Shown: positions 1 to 8,078 of the stretch, piece after piece
Numbering within the stretch: the first letter of the stretch is position 1
How the letters are laid out: each line of letters starts with the position of its first letter
Notes under the pieces: model-generated
The model's database searches: none
Told to the model about the DNA's origin: nothing
What the model saw: only the letters and a program-made list of their open reading frames with translations
Source: Kitasatospora sp. MAP5-34
GTDB taxonomy: Bacteria; Actinomycetota; Actinomycetes; Streptomycetales; Streptomycetaceae
Direction of reading: 5' to 3'
Length of the DNA stretch: 35,928 bases
Assembly (NCBI RefSeq): GCF_029894335.1
Contig: NZ_JARXZC010000054.1
Coordinates: forward strand, 1-35,928
Translations under genes and position numbers: made by a program

Positions 1-61
1 CCCGCCGCGCCCGCACCGGCGGCCCGCCGGACCACCCGGCCGCCGTCCACCGGCCGGGCCC

Positions 62-160
62 ACCCCGGCCCCCCCCCCCCCCCCCCCCCCCCCCCGGGGG
101 GCCCCCCCCCCCCCCCCCCCCCCGGGGGGGGGCCGGGGGGGGGCGCGGCCCCCCCGGGCC
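62..160. other. Poly-C/poly-G low-complexity block, probable artefact
   Basis: The stretch is made almost only of C runs and G runs (for example 69-95 and 102-123) and abruptly replaces normal coding sequence. The coding frame on the minus strand reads sensibly down to about position 161 and then dissolves. Homopolymers this long are not normal even in 70% GC Streptomyces DNA, and a matching block lies at the other end of the window. I infer a sequencing or assembly artefact. The 60 bases before it may not be contiguous with the rest. Confidence 0.8.
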
Positions 161-1429
161 GGGTACGTCGATCCGGGCGGCGGTCTTCATCGGGCCGTAG
201 CGGTCCCAGCCCCGGCGGACCCAGTACGGGTCGAAGGCCGCGTAGCTGGTCAGCTCCAGGTCGACCAGCCACTTGGTGGCCGAGGCGTAGCCGTAGAAGC
301 CCGGGACGATCATCCGGCACGGGAAGCCGTGCGTGACCGGCAGCGCCTCGCCGTTCATGGCCACCGCCAGCAGCCCTTCGCGTCCGTCGAGGACGGCCTC
401 GACCGGGGTGCCGGTGGTGAAACCGTCCGCCGAGCGCCCCACCAGCTGGTCCGCGCCCGCTCGTACGCCCGCCTGGCGCAACAGGTCCGCGAGCCGTGCG
501 CCGATCCAGCGGGCGTTGCCGACCAGCGGGCCGCCGACCTCGTTGGACACGCACGAGAGCGTCAGGTCGTGCTCGTCCAACGGCCGGTGGAGCAGGTCGT
601 CGAAGGTGAGCTCCATCGGGCGGTCGACCAGGCCGTGGATCCGCAGCGTCCACGAGCGGGGATCCACCTGCGGGAGGACCAACGCGGTGTCCACCCGGTA
701 GAACGCGCTGTTGGGGGTGAAGAACGGGCTCAGGCCCGGGACGGCGGGGTGCGCGGTGGGCGGGACGGGCGCGGCCGGTCGGGCGGGCGTCGGGATGCGG
801 ACGGCCGCCCGGGCCGCGCTGACGTCGTACGAACTGGCGAGCAGGGCCCGGCCGCCGAACCCGGCCACGGCGGCGGCCGTCGCCGTGCCCGCGCTGACCA
901 CGACGAAGCTGCGACGGGTCAACTCCCGCTCGGCGGTCTCGGGGAGCACGGCCTGCCCGGCGGGCCAACCCCGCCGGTACAGCCGCGTCAGCACCAGCAG
1001 CGCCGCCGCGCCCGCGACCGCACCGGCCACCGAGGGCCAGATCGCGGAGATCCCGGCTACCGGACGACTGGCCGCAGCCACCGCCCCCAGCGCGCCGAAG
1101 CCCGCCACGATCACGACGCCGACCCAGGGCCGCCGTACGGCCTGCACCCCCGCGATCACGGCGAACGCGCCGAGCAGGACGAGGATGCCCGCAAGCAGCA
1201 CCGCCTTGTCGTCCGTACCGAAGGTCCGGATCGCGTAGTCCTTGGTGGTGCTCGGCGTCAGGTCGATCACGGCCGACCCGACCGCCACCACCGGCGCGGT
1301 ACCCGGGCCCGTGACGACGGCGAACAGTTCACCGACGGCGAGTGCCGCACCCGCCGCGATCAGCCCGATCACGCCACCGACGGCGGTCCGCCCCAGCCAC
1401 GGCAGGACCCACCACCGGATTTCTCCCAT
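161..1429 (-). CDS. Membrane-anchored molybdopterin-dependent oxidoreductase (sulfite oxidase family), 3' end missing
   Basis: Reading minus-strand from ATG 1429 gives about 423 residues before the poly-C block. The first 165 or so residues hold several hydrophobic segments (MGEIRWWVLPWLGRTAVGGV, then further Ala/Val/Leu-rich helices), so the protein starts with a membrane anchor. A sulfite-oxidase-type molybdopterin domain follows: PNSAFYRVDTALVLPQVDP, then LTLSCVSNEVGG, whose Cys (about residue 293) is the expected molybdenum ligand, then PVTHGFPCRMIVPGFYGY, all typical of the family. Such proteins pass electrons from a small substrate to the membrane; the substrate is unknown. The usual C-terminal dimerisation domain (roughly 100 residues) is not visible because the frame runs into low-complexity sequence. 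The truncation is probably technical, not biological. It lies 68 bases downstream of the esterase gene on the same strand. Confidence 0.85.
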
Positions 1430-1497
1430 AGTTGACTACTCGGCGCCGCACGGCAGGTCGGTGAGGTGATTCAGCCGTTCGGCTCAGGGGTGCAACC

Positions 1498-2682
1498 TCA
1501 GTGCTGCACCGGGATGATCCCCGTGAGCCAGGTGAAGGCCGCCGGGATCATGGGCTTCCAGGTCGAGGTGAGGTGCTGTCCGAAGCTCTCGATCGGCGTG
1601 ACCGTGGTCGGTGCCTTCGCCGCCTTCTGGAGCGCCTCGGCGTCCTCCAGGCCGTCGCCCCTGGTGCCGGTCACGTAGAGCGCGACATTCGGCGGGGTGG
1701 CGGCGTGCGCCAGCATGTACAGCGGGTTGTAGATCTCCTTCAGGTGCGGGTCGTGGGCGGTCACCGAGGAGTCCTCGCCGTCGGGGCTGTTGTAGCCGGA
1801 CATGCTGATCGCGGCGCGGTAGCGGTTGGGGTGCTCGATGGCGAGCTTGACTGCGCAGTACGCACCCGCCGAGAAGCCGGCCAGCGCCCAGCGGTCGGCG
1901 GACGGGTCGACCCGGAAGTTGTCCACGAGCATCTGCGGGACGTCGCGCGACAGCCAGGTGTCCGCATTGGCCTTACCGGGCACGTCCGCACAGCCGGTGT
2001 CCTGCTTGCCGAGCAGGTTGACCCGCGGCGAGACCAGGATGAACGGCGCCACCTTGCCCGAGGACATCAGCGGCGCGAGCTGCTTGGAGACGAACAGGCT
2101 GCCGAACCAGGTGCTGGACGAACCCGGGTAGCCCGCCAGCAGCTCGACCACCGGGAAGGTCTTGTCCTTGTACGCCGGGTCGTCGTACTGCGGCGGCGTC
2201 CACACCAGGACCTCACCGTCGACCCCGGAGAGCTGGCCCTTGAGGTCGGTCGTCCGCACGTCCTTGGGCACCGGGTTGCCGTCCATCGGGGTGAAGGACT
2301 GGATCACCTTCGCCCGGCCCGGGGCGACGGCGAGGCCCTTGTCCGCCGGCGGAGGCGGCACGGCCCGGACGTGATTGCTGACGCCCAGCAGGTCACCCCA
2401 ACTGTCATAGATCAGGGTGGAGTTGTTGACCATGACGAACACCAGCGTCACGGCCGTGGCCTGGCAGAACAGGATCATGCCCAGGTAACCGGCGAACCGG
2501 AGCGGCCCGGGGCCGCTACTTCTGCCCCTGCCCCGCCGCCGACCGGTCTCCACCACCGGCCGGCGACCGGCTGCCTTCCCCCACTGCAGTACGGCCACCG
2601 CTATGGAGCCAAGGAAGAGAACGATCGTGAGGATGAAGAACGGGGTGCCTGTGAGTTGCATCGAATCTCGTATCCGGATCAT
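1498..2682 (-). CDS. Membrane-anchored alpha/beta-hydrolase esterase (esterase D / antigen 85-like)
   Basis: The 394-residue protein has two N-terminal transmembrane helices (about residues 13-33 and 63-86) separated by an Arg-rich cytoplasmic loop, then an extracytoplasmic hydrolase domain. The nucleophile elbow is GFSAG with Ser271, preceded by a strand and the phrase ADRWALAGFSAGAYCAVKLA. LLAGYPGSSSTWF near 181-193 resembles the oxyanion region of antigen-85/esterase D proteins, and the His of SFGQHLTSTWKPM near the C-terminus is the likely catalytic His. Two cysteines (231 and 276) could form a disulfide outside the cell. An ATG seven codons inside (2661) is an equally good start; neither has a strong ribosome binding site. 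The substrate is unknown; mycolyl transfer is unlikely in this genus. It sits after the MFS gene, separated by a hairpin, so it is probably its own unit, perhaps with the oxidoreductase. Confidence 0.85.
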   Translation of the reverse strand: MIRIRDSMQLTGTPFFILTIVLFLGSIAVAVLQWGKAAGRRPVVETGRRRGRGRSSGPGPLRFAGYLGMILFCQATAVTLVFVMVNNSTLIYDSWGDLLGVSNHVRAVPPPPADKGLAVAPGRAKVIQSFTPMDGNPVPKDVRTTDLKGQLSGVDGEVLVWTPPQYDDPAYKDKTFPVVELLAGYPGSSSTWFGSLFVSKQLAPLMSSGKVAPFILVSPRVNLLGKQDTGCADVPGKANADTWLSRDVPQMLVDNFRVDPSADRWALAGFSAGAYCAVKLAIEHPNRYRAAISMSGYNSPDGEDSSVTAHDPHLKEIYNPLYMLAHAATPPNVALYVTGTRGDGLEDAEALQKAAKAPTTVTPIESFGQHLTSTWKPMIPAAFTWLTGIIPVQH

Positions 2683-2828
2683 GAGCCATCAGGCCCCGCG
2701 CAGTTCCGGTGCCTTTCCTGGGAACTGACGACGGGGAACAGGTGTGCGGTTGCCTGCATCGCCAGGAGAACCTTAGGCGACGGCCTCTCCCACACCTCTT
2801 CCCGGGCCGGTCAGCGGGGACCGGACAG

Positions 2829-2861
2829 CGGGGACCGGAGCCGCCACGGCCCCGGTCCCCG
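2829..2861 (-). terminator. Hairpin downstream of the MFS gene
   Basis: A perfect 10-bp inverted repeat (2829-2838 with 2852-2861, CGGGGACCGG/CCGGTCCCCG) has a 13-nt loop in the gap between the MFS gene (stop at 2885) and the esterase gene. There is no U-tract, as is usual in Streptomyces. It probably ends the catabolic-type operon. A direct copy of GCGGGGACCGGA lies just before the left arm. Confidence 0.6.
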
Positions 2862-2884
2862 GTCTCTCCTCCGGCCCCCGCCCC

Positions 2885-4180
2885 TCATTCGCTGGCAGCT
2901 CCGACCGCCTGCTTCGGCGCCACCGCCTCGGACTGCGACGCAGCGGCGCCCGGGGCGGGCCGCAGCGTCGGCCTGGTCAGCAGCACGAACAGGCCCGCGC
3001 CCAGCAGGGCCGCCACCGTCACGAACCAGCCGAGGCCGGCCAGGTCGCCTGCGGGCAGCCGGCTGGAGATGAAGATCCCCAGTGCGGCACCCGACAGCTG
3101 CAGAGCCCCCATCAGACCGGAGGCGGACCCGGCGACGGAACGGAAGTTGGTCACCCCGGCGCTCATCGACAGCGGCAGCAGGAAGCCGTTACCGAGGGTC
3201 ATCACCGGCATGAACACGAGGACCAGCAGCCCCCAGGACCGGCCGGCCCCGCTCAGGCCGAGCGCGAGCACCAGCAGCGCGCCGGTCAGGAAGAAGGCGT
3301 GGCCGCGCAGCAGCAGCCGGTTCACCGGGTGGGTCTGGATGAGCCTGCGCGACCACAGGTTGCCGAGCACGTAGGCCACCGAGACGGTGATGTAGCAGTA
3401 GCTGGTGGCCGCCGTGGAGAGGCCCATCTTCTGGAACAGCAGCGGCGAGGCCGCGAGGTAGCCGAAGTAACCGCCGTACGCCACCACCAGGTTCCCGGTG
3501 TAGGCCCAGAAGACGGGCTTACGGATCAGCTCCGGGTAGACCCGCAGGGTCGCGCCGAGGCGGCGCGCCCGGCGCTCGGGCGGCAGGCTCTCCGGGACGG
3601 CCGACAACACCGTCACCAGGGTCACCAGGCCGATCAGCGCGGTGGCCACGAAGGGCGCGCGCCAGCTCACGTACTGGGTCAGGTAGCCGCCCAGCAGCGG
3701 GGCCACCGACGGGGAGATGCCGACGATCGGCATGATCGTGGTGAAGACCCGGGCCGCCGCCTTCTCCTCGTACAGATCGCTGATCACCGCCCGGCCTACG
3801 ACCACGCCCGCCCCCGCGCCGAGGGCCTGCAGCAGGCGCCCGACGGTGAAGAGCGCGATCCCCGTGGAGCCGGCGCAGAGCAGCGAGGCCACCGTGAACA
3901 GGCCGAGACCGACCACGATGACGGGCTTGCGGCCGTAGGCGTCCGAGAGCGGGCCGTAGACCGCCTGCGAGACGGCAATGCCGATCATGAACGCGCTGAA
4001 CGTCCACTGCACGGAGGAGAGCGACGCCCCGAGCGCGTGCGCCGCGATCGGGACACCGGGAAGGTTGACGTCGGAGGCGAACAGCCCGGCCGCACTGAGC
4101 GAGACCAGGACGCACAGCAGTACCGCGTTCGGACTCTGCCGGGCAGCGGCGCCGCCGCCCGCCGGGTGGCTACTCGTCAT
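2885..4180 (-). CDS. MFS transporter, Bcr/CflA multidrug-resistance type
   Basis: The 431-residue protein has twelve predicted hydrophobic segments. The MFS motif A, GPLSDAYGRKPV, follows the second segment (about residues 77-88), and GRLLQALGAGAGVVVGRAVISDLY is the signature of the Bcr/CflA drug:proton antiporter branch. The protein should export a small molecule at the cytoplasmic membrane. The start is ATG 4180, with AAAGGAG about 7 nt upstream. The first 11 bases overlap the end of the DUF6282 gene, so the exporter is translationally coupled to the enzyme operon and is its last gene. That suggests it exports the pathway's substrate analogue, product or a toxic intermediate; this part is inference. 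Confidence 0.92.
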   Translation of the reverse strand: MTSSHPAGGGAAARQSPNAVLLCVLVSLSAAGLFASDVNLPGVPIAAHALGASLSSVQWTFSAFMIGIAVSQAVYGPLSDAYGRKPVIVVGLGLFTVASLLCAGSTGIALFTVGRLLQALGAGAGVVVGRAVISDLYEEKAAARVFTTIMPIVGISPSVAPLLGGYLTQYVSWRAPFVATALIGLVTLVTVLSAVPESLPPERRARRLGATLRVYPELIRKPVFWAYTGNLVVAYGGYFGYLAASPLLFQKMGLSTAATSYCYITVSVAYVLGNLWSRRLIQTHPVNRLLLRGHAFFLTGALLVLALGLSGAGRSWGLLVLVFMPVMTLGNGFLLPLSMSAGVTNFRSVAGSASGLMGALQLSGAALGIFISSRLPAGDLAGLGWFVTVAALLGAGLFVLLTRPTLRPAPGAAASQSEAVAPKQAVGAASE

Positions 4181-5081
4181 CGGACAGCTCCTTTCCGGGG
4201 CCCAGCATCAGGGCCGGGGTCTCTCGAGTGATCTCCCGCACTCGTTGGTCGGGCAGCTCGAAGTCGGCGAACCACCGGTGGCTCTGCTCCAGCCACTCGG
4301 CCACGTCCGGCTGGGAGAGCTGGCCGAGGTCCGAGCTGTAGACCGTCCGGGGCAGCAGGGTGAGGACCTTCCGGAAGTCGTCCTCGTCCTGGTAGCCGAG
4401 CAGATAGGTGAGCGCGGTCTGCTCGGTGAACACCATGGGAGCCAGCGCCAGTTCGGCGAGCTGCTCGTAGCGCAGCCCGGTCAACGGGCTGGCCGGCTGG
4501 TTGAGCATCAGGGCCGGCACGTCCAAGTCGACCGCTGCGTCTACCAGTCGGCGTACCTCCTGGCCGCTCGCGTGGCCGGTGGAGACCACCAGGTCGAGAT
4601 CACGGGCGAGTCGCAGGATCTCCAGCACCTCGGGGAGCAGCCGCCCGTCCTCCCCGGAGACCACCAGCGGGGGTATGCCGTGGGACGCCAGGTGGGGGTG
4701 GGCGGGATCTCGCGCGAGGCGGCTGGTGTGGGTGCGGCCGGTCACCGTCGGGAGGTGGACGACCAGCCGGGCTCCGCCGCCGTCGCCGTTGCGGTAGACG
4801 CTGCCGAGGACGACCTGCGGGTCGAACCCACCGGCCACGCTGTTGAGGACGACCGAGCCGGAGACCGGCAGTCCCAGCTCGCGGGCCTCCCTGGCCTGGC
4901 CCGCCGTGCAGCCCAGGTGGTTCTTCAGGACCACCCAGCCGTCATGGCGGGCGTACCGGAAGCCGGCCGCCACGGCGGTGTGGCGGCGGCGGTAGGCGTC
5001 GGGGTCGGCGTGGTAGTGGACGTCGACGAACGCCGCTGCGGAGAATTCGGGAGCCCTCGGCGGGCTGATGAGGCCCGTCAT
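4170..5081 (-). CDS. DUF6282 family protein, amidohydrolase-like
   Basis: The 303-residue protein resembles the DUF6282 group of amidohydrolase-fold proteins. Near the N-terminus FVDVHYHAD gives the HxH pair (His22, His24) expected of a metal-dependent hydrolase of the TIM-barrel type. Further possible ligands are KNH (VVLKNHLG), STGHASG and YSSDLGQ; the last Asp could be the metal-bound general base. It overlaps the RraA-family gene by ATGA (start 5081, upstream stop 5080-5078) and the MFS gene by 11 bases, so it belongs to the operon. The reaction is unknown; hydrolysis or decarboxylation of a pathway intermediate would fit the neighbours. I see the metal motif directly; the family name is recalled and the function is not established. 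Confidence 0.75.
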   Translation of the reverse strand: MTGLISPPRAPEFSAAAFVDVHYHADPDAYRRRHTAVAAGFRYARHDGWVVLKNHLGCTAGQAREARELGLPVSGSVVLNSVAGGFDPQVVLGSVYRNGDGGGARLVVHLPTVTGRTHTSRLARDPAHPHLASHGIPPLVVSGEDGRLLPEVLEILRLARDLDLVVSTGHASGQEVRRLVDAAVDLDVPALMLNQPASPLTGLRYEQLAELALAPMVFTEQTALTYLLGYQDEDDFRKVLTLLPRTVYSSDLGQLSQPDVAEWLEQSHRWFADFELPDQRVREITRETPALMLGPGKELSDDE

Positions 5082-5884
5082 GACCGGCCGCCGTCCTGAC
5101 CGGGCTCGGTCACGCCCGCCGTCACACCTTCCGTCACGCCCTCGGTCACGCCCTCCCAGGGCCGGTCGTAGCGGAAGGCCGCCCGTGCCTCGTCCAGCCG
5201 CGAGCCGACCAGGACGGCGTCCCGGATCCGCGACTCCGTACGGTCCACCTGCTCGGCCCGGGCGACCACCGCCTCCAGGTCACCCCGGGGAATCCGCAGG
5301 GCACCGTTGTCGTCTGCGAAGATGATGTCACCAGGGGCAACCGTGGTGCCAAGGATCTCCAACTCGACCTGGACACTGTCCAGTTCCACCCGGTTCTTAC
5401 CACTCACCATCGTCACGCCGGTGCTGAACAGCGGGTAGCCGAGGGCCCGGACCTCGGCCAGGTCGCGGGCCGAGCCGTGCAGGACCGTACCGGCCACGCC
5501 CCGGGAGCGGGCGACGGCGGTGAGCAGCGAACCCCAGTTGGTGCAGGTCAGGCTGCCGCCGTTGTCGACCACCACGACGGACCCGGGAGGCACGTCGTCC
5601 AGGTAGTTGGCCGCGTTGCGGAAGCCCGTCCGGTCGTCCACCGGCCGGTAGCGGACGGTGTAAGCCGGGCCGAAGGCGGTGGCGCCGGGCAGCCGGGCCG
5701 CGATGCCGGTCAGGACGGCGGGGATCGCGAGGCTGTCGAGGGCGTCGGCGAGGGCGGCCGTGTCCAGCCGGGAGAGCCGGGCCCGCATCGCCTCGTCGAG
5801 CCCGGCACCGCCGAGCACGGACCCGACGAGCCGGTCGTCGGCGGCCGGGCGGTCCGTGACCGGTGTCAGGTCAGTGGTCGGCAT
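5078..5884 (-). CDS. RraA-family aldolase/decarboxylase-like protein
   Basis: The 268-residue protein starts at ATG 5884, preceded by GAGGAAGGA; a longer open frame upstream lies inside the preceding gene and is ignored. The core matches the RraA / 4-hydroxy-4-methyl-2-oxoglutarate aldolase fold: GPAYTVRY, then GSVVVVDNGGSLTCTNWGSLLTAVARSRGVAGTVLHGSARDLAEVRALGYPLFSTG. RDLAE is the conserved R-D-x-x-E of these metal-dependent pyruvate lyases, and the later ADDNGALRIP is also typical. Members cleave hydroxy-oxo-diacids to pyruvate or decarboxylate oxaloacetate, while others (RraA proper) inhibit RNase E. The C-terminal tail carries a short GVTEGVTEGVTAGVTEPG repeat. The gene overlaps the IDH-CinA fusion by 14 bases and the DUF6282 gene by ATGA. 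Catalytic role in this operon is likely, substrate unknown. Confidence 0.85.
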   Translation of the reverse strand: MPTTDLTPVTDRPAADDRLVGSVLGGAGLDEAMRARLSRLDTAALADALDSLAIPAVLTGIAARLPGATAFGPAYTVRYRPVDDRTGFRNAANYLDDVPPGSVVVVDNGGSLTCTNWGSLLTAVARSRGVAGTVLHGSARDLAEVRALGYPLFSTGVTMVSGKNRVELDSVQVELEILGTTVAPGDIIFADDNGALRIPRGDLEAVVARAEQVDRTESRIRDAVLVGSRLDEARAAFRYDRPWEGVTEGVTEGVTAGVTEPGQDGGRS

Positions 5885-8078
5885 CGGTGGATCCTTCCTC
5901 GGTGAGGGCGCGCAGGACGCTCCAGGCGACGAACTCCGCCGCGAAGTCGAACACTTCGGGCCCACGGCGCGGGGCCGACAGGCGGTAGGACCGGGTGGCA
6001 CCGGCGACGGTGACGTCGGCCTCCATGGCCAACGAGCCCGTCCAGCCGTCCGGTTCGGGCTCCGCACCCTCGGCCCGGGCCCGTACGGTGACCTTGGCGG
6101 CTCCCGGTCCGGAGCTGTACCGGGAGCCGAACAGCTTCTCCGCGCGCCCATCGGTGAGTCGGTCGTCCAGCTCCACCACCGGTACATCACCGGCCAGTTC
6201 GGCGAGCTCCTCGGCCGCGGTCAGACCCCGCCGGCTGACGACGTGGCCGTCGAGCAGCTCCGTGATGCGCTGCTCCAACTGCGGATGGGTCCCCAGCCGG
6301 ACGGGCAGCGAGATGTCGACGTACGGGTAGTTCCACCGGTAGGCGGGGGCCAGTCGCACGCCCTCCGCAGCGATCGCCTGGTCGACGGCGGCCGCCACGT
6401 CGGACTCGATCAGGCCGAGCGTGCGCCAACGTGGCCACTCCGGCTGCTGCTTGGCCGGAGCGATCTTCTCCAGCAGCGCGCGGAGCATCGGCAGGCACTC
6501 ACGGGGCGGGCCGGGGAGCATGACCACCCGGGTGTCGCCGTGCTCGGTGACGGAGCCCCAGGCGGTGCCGTTCTCGTTGGGGAGCAGCTCGCTGGCCGCC
6601 GGAAAGAGCGCCTGCCGCTCGTTGTCCGGGTGGACGACCAGCCCGAACCGCTCCAGCCGTTCCACCACGGCGGACCATGCCTCCGGGGAGTGGTCGAGCC
6701 GGACCCCGAGGGCCTGCGCCACGCCGTGCCGGGTACGGTCGTCGGAGGTCGGCCCCAACCCGCCGATCACCACGAGCAGTTCGTTGCCGAGCAGCTCCTG
6801 TACGGCGGTGGAGATATCGGCCTGGCCGTCTCCGACGGTACGGCGGGCCCTGGCCCGGAAGCCGTGCGTGCGCAGCAGCTTGGCGGCCTGGCCCGCGTTG
6901 GTGTCGAGCACCTCGCCGGTGAGCAGCTCGTCCCCGACCGTGAGGACGGCGGCGGTCGGCTCGGCAGCCCGGTCGGTGCAGGCGGCGACGATGGCGGCGG
7001 CCACCTCCGCGGTCCCGCCCGAACCACCGAGGTCGTAGGTGAGCACCTCACCCCGCCGCAGCACCGATCGGACGGCGCGCGGGATCTCCCGGGCCGCCTC
7101 GTGCAGCCCCAGGTGGTCCAGCATCATTCCGAGCGTGAGCACCATCGCGGCCGGGTTGGCCCGGTCGCGCCCGGCGAGGTGCGGGGCGCTGCCGTGCACG
7201 GGCTCGAAGTAGCTGCCCGACGCACCGATGTTGCCGCTCGGCGCGAGGCCGAGTCCGCCCATCACGCCGCCACCGAGATCCGAGAGGATGTCACCGAACA
7301 TGTTCTCGGCGACGATCACCCCGAAGCGCTCGGGCCGGCGCACCATCCAGAGCGCCACCGCGTCGACGTTGTGCACCTCGGCGGTGATGCCGGGGTAGTC
7401 GGCCGCGATCCGCTCCAGCACCTCGCGGGCGAAGTTGCCGCTCTCGCGCAGGACGTTGGGCTTGTCGGCCCAGGTCACCAGGGTGTGGCCGTGCTCGCGG
7501 GCGTAGTCGAAGGCGAACCGGATCAGCCGCTCCAGGCCGTGCCGGGTGAGCAGCCGGAGCGACACCGCGCTGCCGTCGACGCCGCTCGCGGACACGTTGG
7601 GGTGCCCGGCGACGGCCTGCCGTACGGCGTCCGGGACGGTCGCCCCGGCGTAGTCGAAGCCCGCGTACAGGCCCTCGGTGTTCTCCCGGATCACCGCGAA
7701 GCGGTACGGGCGGCCGCGCCCCAGGTGGTTCTCGACCGGGCGGACGTTGGCGTACAGGCCGAGCCGCTGCCGCAGTTGGATGACGGGTGAGACGTAGCGC
7801 AGCCCACGACCGCGCAGCGACTCGTCGAGGTCGGCCTCGGCCTCGCGCAGCGGCTTGCTGGTGATGGCTCCCAGGAGACACGTGTCGGTGGCGGCCAGCA
7901 GGTCCCAGGTGCGCTGCGGGACGGGATCGCCCTCGCGCTGCCAGCAGTTCCAGCCGATGTCGCCGTGGATCAGCTCGACCGGCACGCCCAGGACGTCCAG
8001 TACCGGCAGGGCCGCGTCCACGACCTCGCGGCCGATACCGTCACCCGGGAGGACGGCGATCTTCTTGGTGGGTGTCAC
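5871..8078 (-). CDS. Isopropylmalate/tartrate-dehydrogenase-like enzyme fused to a CinA-like domain
   Basis: One frame encodes 735 residues. Residues 1 to about 368 are a complete beta-decarboxylating dehydrogenase: GDGIG at 12-16, RENTEGLYAG at 131-140 (Tyr138), ADKPN with Lys206, metal-binding Asp239, Asp263 and Asp267 (ENMFGDILSDLGGG), and FEPVHGSAPHLAGRDRANP from 291 for NAD(P). This predicts oxidation and decarboxylation of a malate-like 2-hydroxy-diacid. Residues about 375-545 are a CinA/MoaB-type domain with GDELLTGEVLDTNAGQAAKL and GGLGPTSDD (439-447). Residues about 550-735 match the CinA middle region at first, then lose similarity; the SCTGG motif of the CinA deamidase is absent. 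The start is GTG 8078, with GAGGAAG 7 nt upstream, inside a GTGA overlap with the previous stop. There is no stop or internal frame change at the join, so the fusion is real in this sequence. Confidence 0.88.
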   Translation of the reverse strand: MTPTKKIAVLPGDGIGREVVDAALPVLDVLGVPVELIHGDIGWNCWQREGDPVPQRTWDLLAATDTCLLGAITSKPLREAEADLDESLRGRGLRYVSPVIQLRQRLGLYANVRPVENHLGRGRPYRFAVIRENTEGLYAGFDYAGATVPDAVRQAVAGHPNVSASGVDGSAVSLRLLTRHGLERLIRFAFDYAREHGHTLVTWADKPNVLRESGNFAREVLERIAADYPGITAEVHNVDAVALWMVRRPERFGVIVAENMFGDILSDLGGGVMGGLGLAPSGNIGASGSYFEPVHGSAPHLAGRDRANPAAMVLTLGMMLDHLGLHEAAREIPRAVRSVLRRGEVLTYDLGGSGGTAEVAAAIVAACTDRAAEPTAAVLTVGDELLTGEVLDTNAGQAAKLLRTHGFRARARRTVGDGQADISTAVQELLGNELLVVIGGLGPTSDDRTRHGVAQALGVRLDHSPEAWSAVVERLERFGLVVHPDNERQALFPAASELLPNENGTAWGSVTEHGDTRVVMLPGPPRECLPMLRALLEKIAPAKQQPEWPRWRTLGLIESDVAAAVDQAIAAEGVRLAPAYRWNYPYVDISLPVRLGTHPQLEQRITELLDGHVVSRRGLTAAEELAELAGDVPVVELDDRLTDGRAEKLFGSRYSSGPGAAKVTVRARAEGAEPEPDGWTGSLAMEADVTVAGATRSYRLSAPRRGPEVFDFAAEFVAWSVLRALTEEGSTDADH

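Noticed and set aside
1..160. A linear-chromosome telomere at the window end
   Set aside because: The block is homopolymeric and lacks the phased palindromes of Streptomyces telomeres, and the window holds core housekeeping genes and a parS site.
329..1435. Long plus-strand open frames opposite the oxidoreductase gene
   Set aside because: They are rich in Arg/His/Asp/Gly as expected of antisense frames in GC-rich DNA, while the minus strand encodes a clear sulfite-oxidase-family protein.
5679..7790. 703-residue plus-strand frame opposite the dehydrogenase-CinA gene
   Set aside because: Low-complexity Gly/His/Arg/Pro composition and no ribosome binding site; the minus strand carries full catalytic motifs.
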